64,000 nucleotides of DNA. Source: Lachnospiraceae bacterium (GTDB lineage Bacteria > Bacillota > Clostridia > Lachnospirales > Lachnospiraceae). Positions within the stretch are counted from its first letter, which is position 1. Each line of letters starts with the position of its first letter. The stretch is from the NCBI GenBank assembly GCA_017517305.1, contig JAFWZV010000017.1:1-64000 (forward strand), in the 5' to 3' direction. The position numbers and the translations under genes were made by a program. Shown piece after piece: positions 49,946-58,948 of this stretch. Under the pieces are notes generated by a model that ran no database searches, was not told where the DNA came from, and was given only the letters and a program-made list of their open reading frames with translations.

Positions 49946-51424
49946 TTACATTGTTACAAATATAAACTTACATACAAAGAGTGCTGCAATTACAGTTACC
50001 ACAATATCCTTCTTAGTATACTTACCAGTAAAGATTGCTATAAGCACATACGCGATAGCGCCTACTCCAATACCATTGGAGATTGAGTAGGTAAGTGGCA
50101 TAAGGATAAGGGCAAGGAATGCAGGAACAGCTGAAAGCATATCATCCATATCAACCTTAGCAAAGTTCTTAGCCATAAGAACACCTACGAAGATAAGGGC
50201 CGGAGCTGTTGCACAGCTTGGAACAACGCTTGCAAGCGGACTTAAGAATAAGCAAATCGCAAAGCAAATTGCTGTAACTACACTGGCAAGACCAGTTCTA
50301 CCACCGGCACTAACACCTGAAGCTGACTCTACAAAGGTTGTACAGGTTGAAGTACCAAGTATTGAGCCTGCAACTGTACCAATAGAATCACACATCATAG
50401 ACCTATTGATATTTATAGGGTCACCGTTTTCATCCAGCATATCTGCCTGAGCAGCTGTACCATATATAGTTCCAACTGTATCAAACATATCTACGAGACA
50501 GAATACGATAATAAGCATAACTGCCGAGAATACACCACCAATATGAGCTCCATTGAATACAGCATCCCAAGCATCACCATTAAAGGCACCAAGGAAACCT
50601 ACTTCAGCAAAATCCTTAAAGGACTGACCAACTGCACTTATATCGAAGCTTGGAAGCTCCCACATAAACAGATAATAAAGCACTGTTGAAGCAAGAATTC
50701 CAATTATAACATTACCCTTTACATTCTTCTTAGCAAGAATTGCAATAATAAGAACGCCAAGAAGGGCTACTATTACCGGAACACATGTCTTCCACGCATC
50801 CATAGCTGTAATTGTGACGCCATTAACCTCTGTTCCAACAGCTTTAATTCTTCCGTGGAAATCAAAGAACTGTACAAATGTATACTGATTGTCCTCAATA
50901 ATACCTGCATTCTTAAATCCGATTAACGCTATAAAAAGACCGATACCTGCTGGTATTGCCTTCTTTAAGCACTCTGGCATAGCCTTGGCAATGTACTCTC
51001 TAAGTCCTGTAATAGAAAGTATAAGGAACACTACACCTGACAAGAATATAATAACAAGTCCTGACTGATAGCCTGTTATTACATCTACACCTGCAAAGAA
51101 TGCTCCTGATACAAACATTGTACAGAAAAATGAGTTAAGACCCATACCACAGGCCTGTGCAAATGGCATATTTGCAAGGAATGCCATAAGCAATGTGCCA
51201 ACGATAGCTACCATTATAGATGCAATATAGGTTGCGTTCCATATCTGTCCCATAATTGCAGGGTCTGCACCAAGTCCTACCAGCCATCCGTTGGCTCCCT
51301 CTGCTGCTACCTGGTTAGGGTTAACAAATATAATGTACGCCATGGCAAAGAATGTAGTAATTCCCGCAAAAATCTCTGTACGAACTGTTGACCCTCTTTC
51401 GCTGATTTTGAATAGATTTTCCAT
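49946..51424 (-). CDS. NCS2-family purine permease (AzgA/PbuG type)
   Basis: A 492-residue membrane protein with 12-14 helices. The N-terminus (TVRTEIFAGITTFFAMAYII, then VNPNQVA) and the block TTFVESASGVSAGGRTGLAS identify the adenine/guanine/hypoxanthine branch of NCS2 proton symporters. A guanine/hypoxanthine preference is likely but not proven. A GGAGG precedes the ATG. The 58-base gap to ppk has a hairpin (ACGTTCAG/CTGGACGT) but no purine riboswitch. Confidence 0.92.
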   Translation of the reverse strand: MENLFKISERGSTVRTEIFAGITTFFAMAYIIFVNPNQVAAEGANGWLVGLGADPAIMGQIWNATYIASIMVAIVGTLLMAFLANMPFAQACGMGLNSFFCTMFVSGAFFAGVDVITGYQSGLVIIFLSGVVFLILSITGLREYIAKAMPECLKKAIPAGIGLFIALIGFKNAGIIEDNQYTFVQFFDFHGRIKAVGTEVNGVTITAMDAWKTCVPVIVALLGVLIIAILAKKNVKGNVIIGILASTVLYYLFMWELPSFDISAVGQSFKDFAEVGFLGAFNGDAWDAVFNGAHIGGVFSAVMLIIVFCLVDMFDTVGTIYGTAAQADMLDENGDPININRSMMCDSIGTVAGSILGTSTCTTFVESASGVSAGGRTGLASVVTAICFAICLFLSPLASVVPSCATAPALIFVGVLMAKNFAKVDMDDMLSAVPAFLALILMPLTYSISNGIGVGAIAYVLIAIFTGKYTKKDIVVTVIAALFVCKFIFVTM

Positions 51425-51482
51425 TCAATTAATCCTCCTTTATTTTTATTTACACGTCCAGTCACCTCTGAACGTCTTATAC

Positions 51483-53606
51483 TTATTCACTCTTTGTTCT
51501 TGGAACAAATACACGTGATACAACCTTTTTGTCATCTTCCGATGCAATATTCATAGCCTGCTTGCAGAAAAATTCCTGAGCTTCAAGCTTATCTCTTCCT
51601 CTTAAATCGTGCTTCTCGTATGTGCCATCTGATTGCATAATGTGAGCCTTAAGAGTATCCTCAAGCTGAATATGAAGAATCTCAATAACCTTCTTCTTTA
51701 AATCCTCATCCTCTACAGGGAAGGTTATCTCAACTCTCTTGTCTAAATTTCTAGGCATCCAATCTGCACTTCCCATATAAACATCTTCAAATCCATTATT
51801 GTAGAAATAGAAGATTCTAGAGTGTTCAAGGAAGTTTCCAACTATAGACCTTACAGTGATATTCTCACTTAAATCCTTTATACCTGTCTTAAGACAACAG
51901 ATTCCTCTTATTATAAGCTCTATCTTAACACCTGCGTTTGACGCCTCATAAAGAGCCTTAATTATTACAGGATCACATAGGGAATTCATCTTAGCGATAA
52001 TACGCGCCTCCTTGCCTGCTCGTGCATTCTCTGTCTCTCTCTTTATAAGACTTACAAATCTATCCTTAAGCCAGATAGGAGCAACCATAAGCTTGTTCCA
52101 AGCTGGTGGCTCAGAATATCCTGACAGCATATTAAACACCGCTGTAGCATCCTCACCAATGGAGTCTGATGCAGTTAGCATACCCATATCTGTGTATAAT
52201 TTTGCAGTTATATCATTATAATTTCCTGTTCCTAAGTGAACATACCTCTTAATTCCCTCTTCCTCTCGTCTTACAACAAGAGCAATCTTCGAGTGGGTCT
52301 TAAGACCTACCAAACCGTAGATAACGTGACATCCGGCCTTCTCAAGCTTTCTGGCCCAGATAATATTGTTCTCCTCATCGAATCTAGCCTTAAGCTCAAC
52401 TAAAACTGTAACCTGCTTACCATTTTCTGCAGCCTGGGCTAAAGCAGCAACTATAGGGGAGTTACCACTGACACGATACAGGGTCTGCTTAATAGCCAGA
52501 ACATCAGGGTCAACTGCTGCCTGCTTGATAAAGTCCACAACAGGAGTAAACTCATCATACGGATGATGAAGCAAAATATCCTTCTTCTTAATCTGGTCGA
52601 AAATATTCTCCTCCCGATTAAGTCCAGGCACTGGCTGAGGAATATATTTCTTGTTCTTAAGATGGTCAAAGCCATCCAAACCATTAACCTTCATAAGGAA
52701 GGTTAAATCTAAAGGTCCGTTAATCTTATATACTGCGTCAGCATTTACCTGAAGCTGTTTCTTAAGCTCCTTTAAAAGACGCTTATCCATATCAGCATCT
52801 ATCTCAAGCTTAATTACCTCACCCCAGGCTCTCTGCTTAATCTGCTTCTCAATCTCCTTAAGAAGATCCGCTGCATCCTCCTCATCAATGGTAAGGTCCG
52901 CATTTCTCATAATACGATAAGGATGTGCACAGATAATCTCATAATTAAGGAATAGCTTATTTAGGTTCTTCTCGATAATCTCCTCCAAGAGGATTATCTC
53001 TCTAACATTTCCCTCACTAGGTAGTTCAATAACTCTAGGAAGCACTGATGGAACCTGAACTGTAGCAATATCAACTACATCCCTCTTCTTATCATGTATA
53101 AGAGCACCTATATTAAGAGTCTTATTGGATATAAGAGGAAATGGTCTGGACGAATCCACCGCCATTGGAGTAAGAACCGGATAAACCTCTCTCTCAAAAT
53201 ACTTATCCACATATTTTGACTGTTTCTCTGAAAGCGCTTCGTAGCTCTTTATAAGCTTAAGTCCGTTGGACTCTAAGGCTGGAAGCAAGGAACGATTAAG
53301 TGTGGTATACTGAGCATTCATCATTTCCTTAGTCTCTGGTATAATCAAGTCAAGCTGCTCCTTAGGAGTAAGTCCTGCAATATCCTTCTTAGTAACATCT
53401 GCATCCACCAAATCATATAAAGATGCAACTCTAATCATAAAGAATTCATCTAAATTAGAGGCTGTAATACCAAGGAACTTAATTCTTTCGAATAAAGGAA
53501 TCGTCTTATCCTTTGCCTCATTTAATATTCTGTAATTAAACAAAAGCCAACTATATTCTCTGTTATAATAATTGTCATACTTTTCTAACTGCTTCTTATC
53601 TAACAT
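51483..53606 (-). CDS. ppk1: Polyphosphate kinase
   Basis: A 707-residue PPK1 that makes polyphosphate from ATP, reversibly. The four-domain layout is seen from the N-terminus (NREYSWLLFNYRILNEAKDK) through the catalytic part with GLKTHSKIALVVRREEEGIK and YVHLGTGNYND, whose histidines include the phosphorylated one, to EHSRIFYFYNNG and MGSADWMPRNLDKRVE. The start directly follows the ppx stop, with the ribosome site inside ppx. It works together with ppx in setting polyphosphate levels. Confidence 0.96.
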   Translation of the reverse strand: MLDKKQLEKYDNYYNREYSWLLFNYRILNEAKDKTIPLFERIKFLGITASNLDEFFMIRVASLYDLVDADVTKKDIAGLTPKEQLDLIIPETKEMMNAQYTTLNRSLLPALESNGLKLIKSYEALSEKQSKYVDKYFEREVYPVLTPMAVDSSRPFPLISNKTLNIGALIHDKKRDVVDIATVQVPSVLPRVIELPSEGNVREIILLEEIIEKNLNKLFLNYEIICAHPYRIMRNADLTIDEEDAADLLKEIEKQIKQRAWGEVIKLEIDADMDKRLLKELKKQLQVNADAVYKINGPLDLTFLMKVNGLDGFDHLKNKKYIPQPVPGLNREENIFDQIKKKDILLHHPYDEFTPVVDFIKQAAVDPDVLAIKQTLYRVSGNSPIVAALAQAAENGKQVTVLVELKARFDEENNIIWARKLEKAGCHVIYGLVGLKTHSKIALVVRREEEGIKRYVHLGTGNYNDITAKLYTDMGMLTASDSIGEDATAVFNMLSGYSEPPAWNKLMVAPIWLKDRFVSLIKRETENARAGKEARIIAKMNSLCDPVIIKALYEASNAGVKIELIIRGICCLKTGIKDLSENITVRSIVGNFLEHSRIFYFYNNGFEDVYMGSADWMPRNLDKRVEITFPVEDEDLKKKVIEILHIQLEDTLKAHIMQSDGTYEKHDLRGRDKLEAQEFFCKQAMNIASEDDKKVVSRVFVPRTKSE

Positions 53607-55142
53607 TTACACAGTCCTCCTTTGTCTTAGAATAGGTCTTATACCATATATTTTCTCAAAGAAATCTGCTCTTGACTCAAAGAGTCCTGCCTCAAGAGCT
53701 ATATCCTCATAGGTACTGGCTGTAATAATTAGCTGATTATTCTTTACTGAAACACTTAAATCCTCTATCTTCTGGGTATGGCTCTTATCTAATACATTTG
53801 CAATTCTAAGAATTGCGGTAAGCTTTGCAATATTCATATAATCACAACCATCAAGCTCCGCAGATACCTTATTCTTACCTGGAAGATAATGAGTGTTGTA
53901 CTTTACAATATTAGCAACCTCCATACGTTCCTTGTGAGAGAAGCCTATAATCTCTGTATTGGCTATGATGTAGTAAGAATTCTTAGCTGCATCATTCATA
54001 TTTATGAAGTTACCACAGTCATGAAGTAAAGCACTTATCTGAAGCTGTAATCTTTCAATTTTACCCATACCATATGGCTTCTTAACCGCATCAAATATTT
54101 TAAGGGCATAGTCTGCAATTCTCTCTATATGGCTCTTATTACATCTGTATCTTCTTGCAATATTGTGAGCTGACGCAATAACATCCTCCTCAAAATTATG
54201 GTCGAATACAACCCTGCTTCCCTCATCCATGTAGTTAGCTGTAATACCGTCATTAAAGTCAACATTTGGGAAATATATTTCCTCCGCCTTACAGTTATTC
54301 AGGAAGGACTGATAGATAATTATGTTAGGCAGCATCAGGGTTGCTCTCTCATAAGGGATACCATACTTTTCTGATATCTCCTGAGGATGGTGCCCGATTA
54401 TAAGCTTATAAAGCTCCTCAAACTGCTCCTTACTAATCCTGTCTCCCACGCCAAGCTCCGGCACCAGTTTCTTTATAGATGCGGCAACCTCACCTACGGC
54501 AATAACATTCTTAATCTCTTTATCGTTAAGGTATATATTTCTAAATGTTACAATATCATTCTCCACGTACTCAGACATTATCTTATCTAATCGACCTGAC
54601 TTAGAGCCCATCATAGAAAGATAATCTCTTACTCGAACTGCACCGATAGGAATATTCTCTGTTACTATCAGGTTATTTTTGTCAAACAAAGATATCTGAA
54701 CACTACCTGCACCTACATCTACAAAAGCTGTGTTCTTGCTAACCACCTGGTGGAAGTCCTCATATTTTGCCACCATGCCCTTAAGGTTAATATATCTTTG
54801 CTCCGAGTTACTTAAGACCTTAACCTCCAGATTGGTATTACGCTTAATAGCATCAAGTACAATGTCAGTATTCTCAGCCTCTCTAACCGCACTGGTAGCA
54901 AAGGCTCTGTACTCTGTAACCTGATACTCCTTCATTTTCTTCTTAAAGGAATTCAGAACATCACATATTTGATTAATGGAGTCTGTACCCAAAAATCCAT
55001 TGCTGTAGGTATCCTTACCAAGCTCTATAATACGGCTTACTCTATCAATGGACTTAAATGATTTTCTGCCGTTAATCTCATATATTCTCATAGCTATCTC
55101 ATTGGAGCCAACGTAAATAGCTGCGAACATTTTGTATGCCAT
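53607..55142 (-). CDS. ppx: Ppx/GppA-family phosphatase
   Basis: A 511-residue protein with an actin-like ASKHA N-terminal part (YVGSNEIAMRIYEI, FVDVGAGSVQISLFDK, GEVAASIKKLV) and a C-terminal HD-like domain (QISALLHDCGNFINMNDAAK, ILRIANVLDKSHTQ). It degrades polyphosphate or pppGpp. The phosphate loop has VGAGS where GGGS is more usual. GGAGG precedes the ATG, and ppk follows without a gap. Confidence 0.93.
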   Translation of the reverse strand: MAYKMFAAIYVGSNEIAMRIYEINGRKSFKSIDRVSRIIELGKDTYSNGFLGTDSINQICDVLNSFKKKMKEYQVTEYRAFATSAVREAENTDIVLDAIKRNTNLEVKVLSNSEQRYINLKGMVAKYEDFHQVVSKNTAFVDVGAGSVQISLFDKNNLIVTENIPIGAVRVRDYLSMMGSKSGRLDKIMSEYVENDIVTFRNIYLNDKEIKNVIAVGEVAASIKKLVPELGVGDRISKEQFEELYKLIIGHHPQEISEKYGIPYERATLMLPNIIIYQSFLNNCKAEEIYFPNVDFNDGITANYMDEGSRVVFDHNFEEDVIASAHNIARRYRCNKSHIERIADYALKIFDAVKKPYGMGKIERLQLQISALLHDCGNFINMNDAAKNSYYIIANTEIIGFSHKERMEVANIVKYNTHYLPGKNKVSAELDGCDYMNIAKLTAILRIANVLDKSHTQKIEDLSVSVKNNQLIITASTYEDIALEAGLFESRADFFEKIYGIRPILRQRRTV

Positions 55143-55159
55143 GTAACCACCTCCGAAAT

Positions 55160-55990
55160 CTATAGTTTTATATCTTCTCCTATTAATGTTTCATACAGTT
55201 CCATAACAGTCTTTCCCACCCCTGGATGCACTGCAAATGGAGCTATCTCAAATAAAGGCTTAAGCACAAATTCTCTCTTAGTCATCTCTACATGAGGAAT
55301 CTTAAGCTTCTCCTCCATCACTATGTCTCTATCGTATAATAATATGTCAATATCTAGAGTTCTAGGTCCCCAGTGTATAAGTCGCTTTCTTCCGGCGCTT
55401 TGCTCAATATCATTGATTACACTGAGAAGCTCCATTGGTGTGTACAGTGTTTCTATCTCCACACAACCATTCAAAAAATCATCCTGCTCCACATCACCAT
55501 ATGGCTCTGTAACAATGTACTCTGACACCTTATTCACCCTAATATATTCATCCTTATTAAGCTGATCTATGGCAAAGTCAAGATATCCCTCTTTGTCTCC
55601 TAAGTTAGACCCAAGTCCAAGATATACAATATGCTTCTTACGAACAATATCAACACACACTGTATCAAAACTCATAGGAATTGGAGCCTTAGGCTTGCTA
55701 ATAACAAGATGTATCTCCTTAATTAACTCGTAATTAAGAAGTATAGCTCCAGCCACTGTCTCAGCTACCGCCTCTATAAGGTCGAATTTTTCTCTGGTCA
55801 TAATGTCCTTAATCAATTCACATACAGTGGCATAATTAACAGTCTTAGAGAGGTCATCCTTAATGCCTGCTTCACGCAGGTCAAGGTATAGCTCTGCAGA
55901 AATGAAAAAAGGTTGGCCCTTTTGCTTCTCTTCCTCTAAGACACCGTGATATGCAAATATTTCTAAGTCCTTAATGAGTATTTTATCCAT
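55160..55990 (-). CDS. folB-folK: Fused dihydroneopterin aldolase and HPPK
   Basis: A 276-residue bifunctional folate enzyme. Residues 1-118 are FolB (ILIKDLEIFAYHGVLEEEKQ, SKTVNYATVC, ISKPKAPIPMSFDTVCV). Residues 122-276 are FolK (VYLGLGSNLGDKEGYLD, YGDVEQDDFLNGCVEI, HWGPRTLDIDILLYD, IPHVEMTKREFVLKPLFEIA), the pyrophosphokinase. Together they turn dihydroneopterin into the substrate of FolP. The ATG at 55990 follows GAGGT; longer frames run into repeat element B. Confidence 0.95.
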   Translation of the reverse strand: MDKILIKDLEIFAYHGVLEEEKQKGQPFFISAELYLDLREAGIKDDLSKTVNYATVCELIKDIMTREKFDLIEAVAETVAGAILLNYELIKEIHLVISKPKAPIPMSFDTVCVDIVRKKHIVYLGLGSNLGDKEGYLDFAIDQLNKDEYIRVNKVSEYIVTEPYGDVEQDDFLNGCVEIETLYTPMELLSVINDIEQSAGRKRLIHWGPRTLDIDILLYDRDIVMEEKLKIPHVEMTKREFVLKPLFEIAPFAVHPGVGKTVMELYETLIGEDIKL

Positions 55991-56007
55991 ATTATACCTC
56001 AAGCGAC

Positions 56008-56126
56008 GGGCTGGGCAAATATACATACTGGCCGACCTGCCTAGGGATAAGGCTTCGCTGACACTTAAAACGGTCAGCTCCGCCTTACCCAGGCGCGGTC
56101 GGAATATAATTTATTGGCCCAGCCCT
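56008..56126. repeat. Hairpin repeat element, copy B
   Basis: A 119-bp element, inverted relative to copy A. The centre (56054-56080) is identical to 40919-40945 of copy A, and the outer GGGCTGGGC...TTGGCCCAGCCC arms and CCGACC/GGTCGG stem are kept. The middle stem differs from copy A by paired changes (TAAGGC with GCCTTA). It lies between folP and folB-folK. Confidence 0.9.
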
Positions 56127-56130
56127 GTTT

Positions 56131-56327
56131 TGTTCTAGGCTTTGTATTTACAGGCAATTTTCATTTTCATATCATCTGACACTTTCATTTGTCTATATTT
56201 TTTTGTTCACACGCTCTTTTTATGATAACATATTTTGCTACATTATTCTATCATTTTTGTATATTCTTCTTACCGTTCTTCTCACTTAATTCCTACCAAA
56301 AATCACGTTTAATTCTTTCATGTATGG
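56131..56327. other. AT-rich gap after folP, nothing recognised
   Basis: The stretch between repeat element B and the folP stop is T-rich on the plus strand and has no gene, clear hairpin or promoter that I can support. Confidence 0.5.
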
Positions 56328-57152
56328 CTACTCTTTCATAATGCCATAAACGGTCTTAAGGGCGCGGTAATTTGCCTTTACGTTGTGCACTCTGAAGAAG
56401 GTGCAACCCTTCATGTATCCGTATACTGAAGTGGCCATTGTGCCTTCATCTCTTTCTTCTACAGGTAGGTCTAATAGGTTTCCTATCATTGATTTTCTAG
56501 AGGTTCCCAGTAAGATTGGATAGTCTAAGGCTTTAAGCTCGCTAAGGTGCTTCATAACCTTTACATTTTGCTCATAGGTTTTGCCAAAGCCTATACCTGG
56601 GTCTAGCATTATCTTATCCTTAGGAATGCCTGCAGCCAAGGCAATTCTTACACTTTCATTTAGGTCGTCCTTTATATCATCCATTAGATCATAATAGTTG
56701 GTGTTATCTCTATTATGCATCAGGCAGCAGGCCACTCCTGACTTAGCAATTACAGCTGCCATATCCTCATCATACTTTAAGCCCCAGATATCATTTATCA
56801 TATCAGCCCCAGCTAATATGCCTGCCTGCGCCACCTTAGCCTTGTATGTATCCAGAGATACTGGCACATTAAAATGCTCCTTAATTGCTTCTATTATAAA
56901 GCAGGTTCTTTCTATTTCCTCTGCCACAGAAATCTGGGTATGGCCTGGTCTGGTGGATTCTCCGCCCACATCTATTATGTCTGCTCCATCATTAATCATA
57001 TCCCGTACATGTCTTAGGGCCTTATCAACGTCAGATATATCTCCCTCTCTATAAAACTGTCCACCATCAGAAAAAGAATCCGGTGTGACATTAAGGATTC
57101 CCATTATATATGGTCTTTTACCAACGTGAAATTCCTTCCTACCTATAATCAT
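56328..57152 (-). CDS. folP: Dihydropteroate synthase
   Basis: A 274-residue TIM-barrel enzyme that joins p-aminobenzoate to the pterin diphosphate and is the target of sulfonamides. Blocks: MGILNVTPDSFSDGGQF, DVGGESTRPGH, VSLDTYKAKVAQ, DPGIGFGKTYEQN, LGTSRKSMIG and FRVHNVKANYRAL. AGGAG precedes the ATG. The HD-protein gene ends 14 bases upstream. Confidence 0.96.
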   Translation of the reverse strand: MIIGRKEFHVGKRPYIMGILNVTPDSFSDGGQFYREGDISDVDKALRHVRDMINDGADIIDVGGESTRPGHTQISVAEEIERTCFIIEAIKEHFNVPVSLDTYKAKVAQAGILAGADMINDIWGLKYDEDMAAVIAKSGVACCLMHNRDNTNYYDLMDDIKDDLNESVRIALAAGIPKDKIMLDPGIGFGKTYEQNVKVMKHLSELKALDYPILLGTSRKSMIGNLLDLPVEERDEGTMATSVYGYMKGCTFFRVHNVKANYRALKTVYGIMKE

Positions 57153-57166
57153 ACCGCATTCTCCTC

Positions 57167-57652
57167 TTATACTGTGATACCTTTATTCTTTTTTGATTCT
57201 TCCCAATAACAGCTATCATAAGCCTTACAGCTAAAGCAGTTACGAGATAGTTTGTCCGCCTTAAAAAGAAGATAATTTAGAGACCTTTTATCCTCTCCCT
57301 TTTTAAGCTCTTTATGATTTTTTATAGCCTGACATATCAACCGACAATCAGCCTCATCAAAGCCGGCATCTCTTAAAATACCTAAGGCAATATCTCCTCC
57401 AGCTTCATGGTGAGACACACCTTTTTCATATTCCAAATTTCTGCCAATATCGTGAAGCAGAGCCATGGCATATATTGTTTCTTTATCAAAGCCTAAGCTC
57501 TCCTCCAAATTAATTATATAGCTTATTCGCGCCACATCTAAGAGATGTTCTATACCATGAAGACAATATATTCTATCTATCTCAGCTTCATTTATTCTAC
57601 TTAAATGCTCCTTAAATGTAGCATTAGCCAATATGTTATCTATCTTACTCAT
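57167..57652 (-). CDS. HD-domain hydrolase within the folate cluster
   Basis: A 161-residue HD-superfamily protein. His and Asp ligands appear in HGIEHLLDVARISYII and MALLHDIGRNLEYEKG, with HHEAGGDIALG and a later KNHKELKKGEDKRS. The C-terminus has four cysteines (NCFSCKAYDSCYW), perhaps a metal site. HD proteins of this type sit in clostridial folate clusters and may remove phosphates from pterin intermediates; this is inference. The ATG at 57652 follows TTTGGAG, 16 bases after folC. Confidence 0.82.
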   Translation of the reverse strand: MSKIDNILANATFKEHLSRINEAEIDRIYCLHGIEHLLDVARISYIINLEESLGFDKETIYAMALLHDIGRNLEYEKGVSHHEAGGDIALGILRDAGFDEADCRLICQAIKNHKELKKGEDKRSLNYLLFKADKLSRNCFSCKAYDSCYWEESKKNKGITV

Positions 57653-57668
57653 TATAATCTCCAAAGCA

Positions 57669-58943
57669 TTATTCCTTATGCTTGCTATAGTCGTAATTAA
57701 TATATTCTGCCAAAAAGCTAAGGGAACCACACACCATAACCACATCCTCAGGCTCTGCCATATCATAAGCCATAGTTATGGCTTCCTCAGCGTTGCAAGC
57801 TGTAGTGGCAGGCACTCCATTTACCAAAAGTAACTCTGATAAAATCTCCTTATCCAAACCTCTTGGAGTATCTGGAGTTATGGCAATGGCATATGACATA
57901 GTATCCTTAAGTATGTCTACCATCTTGTCATATTCCTTATCCTTTAGCACTCCTATTATATAAATAATTTGCTTATTTGTAAAATATTTATTCAGACTTG
58001 AGTTAAGCACACTCCAAGCCTTTTCATTGTGAGCACCATCTATTATAGTAAGAGGCTCTTGATTCACCACAGTAAATCGTCCCAGCCAATTAGTATTCTT
58101 AATTGCTCTAGCTATAATATCATAATCTAGTTCAAATACCACCTGAGCTATCTCAATAGCAGTACAGGCATTTTCTATCTGAAATGTACCGGACAAGCTT
58201 ATGCTATACTCTCCATTCTTATAAGTAAATACACTTCCTGACACATCCTCTGATATAACGTTTATATTTTCCTGTTCAACCTCAATATATGCTGTGTTAA
58301 GCTGCATACATCTATTCCTTAACACCTCTGATACCTTAGCACTTTGTGGATGGGATATGCAGACAGAATTCTCCTTAATTATCTTGGATTTATTCAAAGC
58401 AATCTCCTCCACTGTATCTCCCAGAAAGGACATATGATCTAGACTTATGGATGCGAAAATTGATGCAACCGGGTGTTCAAGCACATTTGTAGCATCCAGA
58501 GCACCACCCATACCGCATTCAATAAGAGCCACATCAACTTTCATTTCCTTAAAATACAAAAATGCAATGGCTGTTTCTATCTCAAAGGCACTAGGACTAC
58601 CTAGCCCCTCCGCCTCCATAGCCTCCACCTGCTCTTTAATTACGGAAACATACCTAGGAAATTCTTCCTCAAGCATATTCTCCTTATTAATTTGGAAGCG
58701 TTCTAGATAGGTCATTATTGTAGGCGAAATATATCTTCCCACCTTCATTCCTGCTTCTATTAATATATCCTGCAAAAACGCAAAAATAGAGCCCTTGCCG
58801 TTAGTACCACCTATATGAAGGCATTTTACATCCTTCTGGGGGTTTCCTAATCTGGTAAGTAGCTCCTTAATATTATCTAAGCCGGGCGTAATGCCCAGCT
58901 TATTTTTATCTTCTATAAATTGTTTCGCCGACGGTAAATCCAT
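57669..58943 (-). CDS. folC: Folylpolyglutamate / dihydrofolate synthase
   Basis: A 424-residue Mur-ligase-type enzyme. The P-loop HIGGTNGKGSIFAFLQDILI, YISPTIMTYLERFQINKE, ALIECGMGGALDATNVLEHP, SISLDHMSFLGDT and TIIDGAHNEKAW are all present. It adds glutamate to dihydropteroate and folates. It starts five bases after the polysaccharide deacetylase gene ends, so that gene heads the folate operon. Confidence 0.95.
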   Translation of the reverse strand: MDLPSAKQFIEDKNKLGITPGLDNIKELLTRLGNPQKDVKCLHIGGTNGKGSIFAFLQDILIEAGMKVGRYISPTIMTYLERFQINKENMLEEEFPRYVSVIKEQVEAMEAEGLGSPSAFEIETAIAFLYFKEMKVDVALIECGMGGALDATNVLEHPVASIFASISLDHMSFLGDTVEEIALNKSKIIKENSVCISHPQSAKVSEVLRNRCMQLNTAYIEVEQENINVISEDVSGSVFTYKNGEYSISLSGTFQIENACTAIEIAQVVFELDYDIIARAIKNTNWLGRFTVVNQEPLTIIDGAHNEKAWSVLNSSLNKYFTNKQIIYIIGVLKDKEYDKMVDILKDTMSYAIAITPDTPRGLDKEILSELLLVNGVPATTACNAEEAITMAYDMAEPEDVVMVCGSLSFLAEYINYDYSKHKE

Positions 58944-58948
58944 ATATA

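Noticed and set aside
51425-51482. Purine riboswitch before the NCS2 permease
   Set aside because: Only 58 bases separate it from ppk, too short for the purine aptamer, and the conserved loop sequences are missing.
53206-53214. TTATCCACA inside ppk, and similar hits near 44384 and 59952
   Set aside because: These are single hits within coding sequence, where minus-strand Val-Asp-Lys codons create the sequence by chance; only the non-coding cluster at 60.25 kb is unusual.
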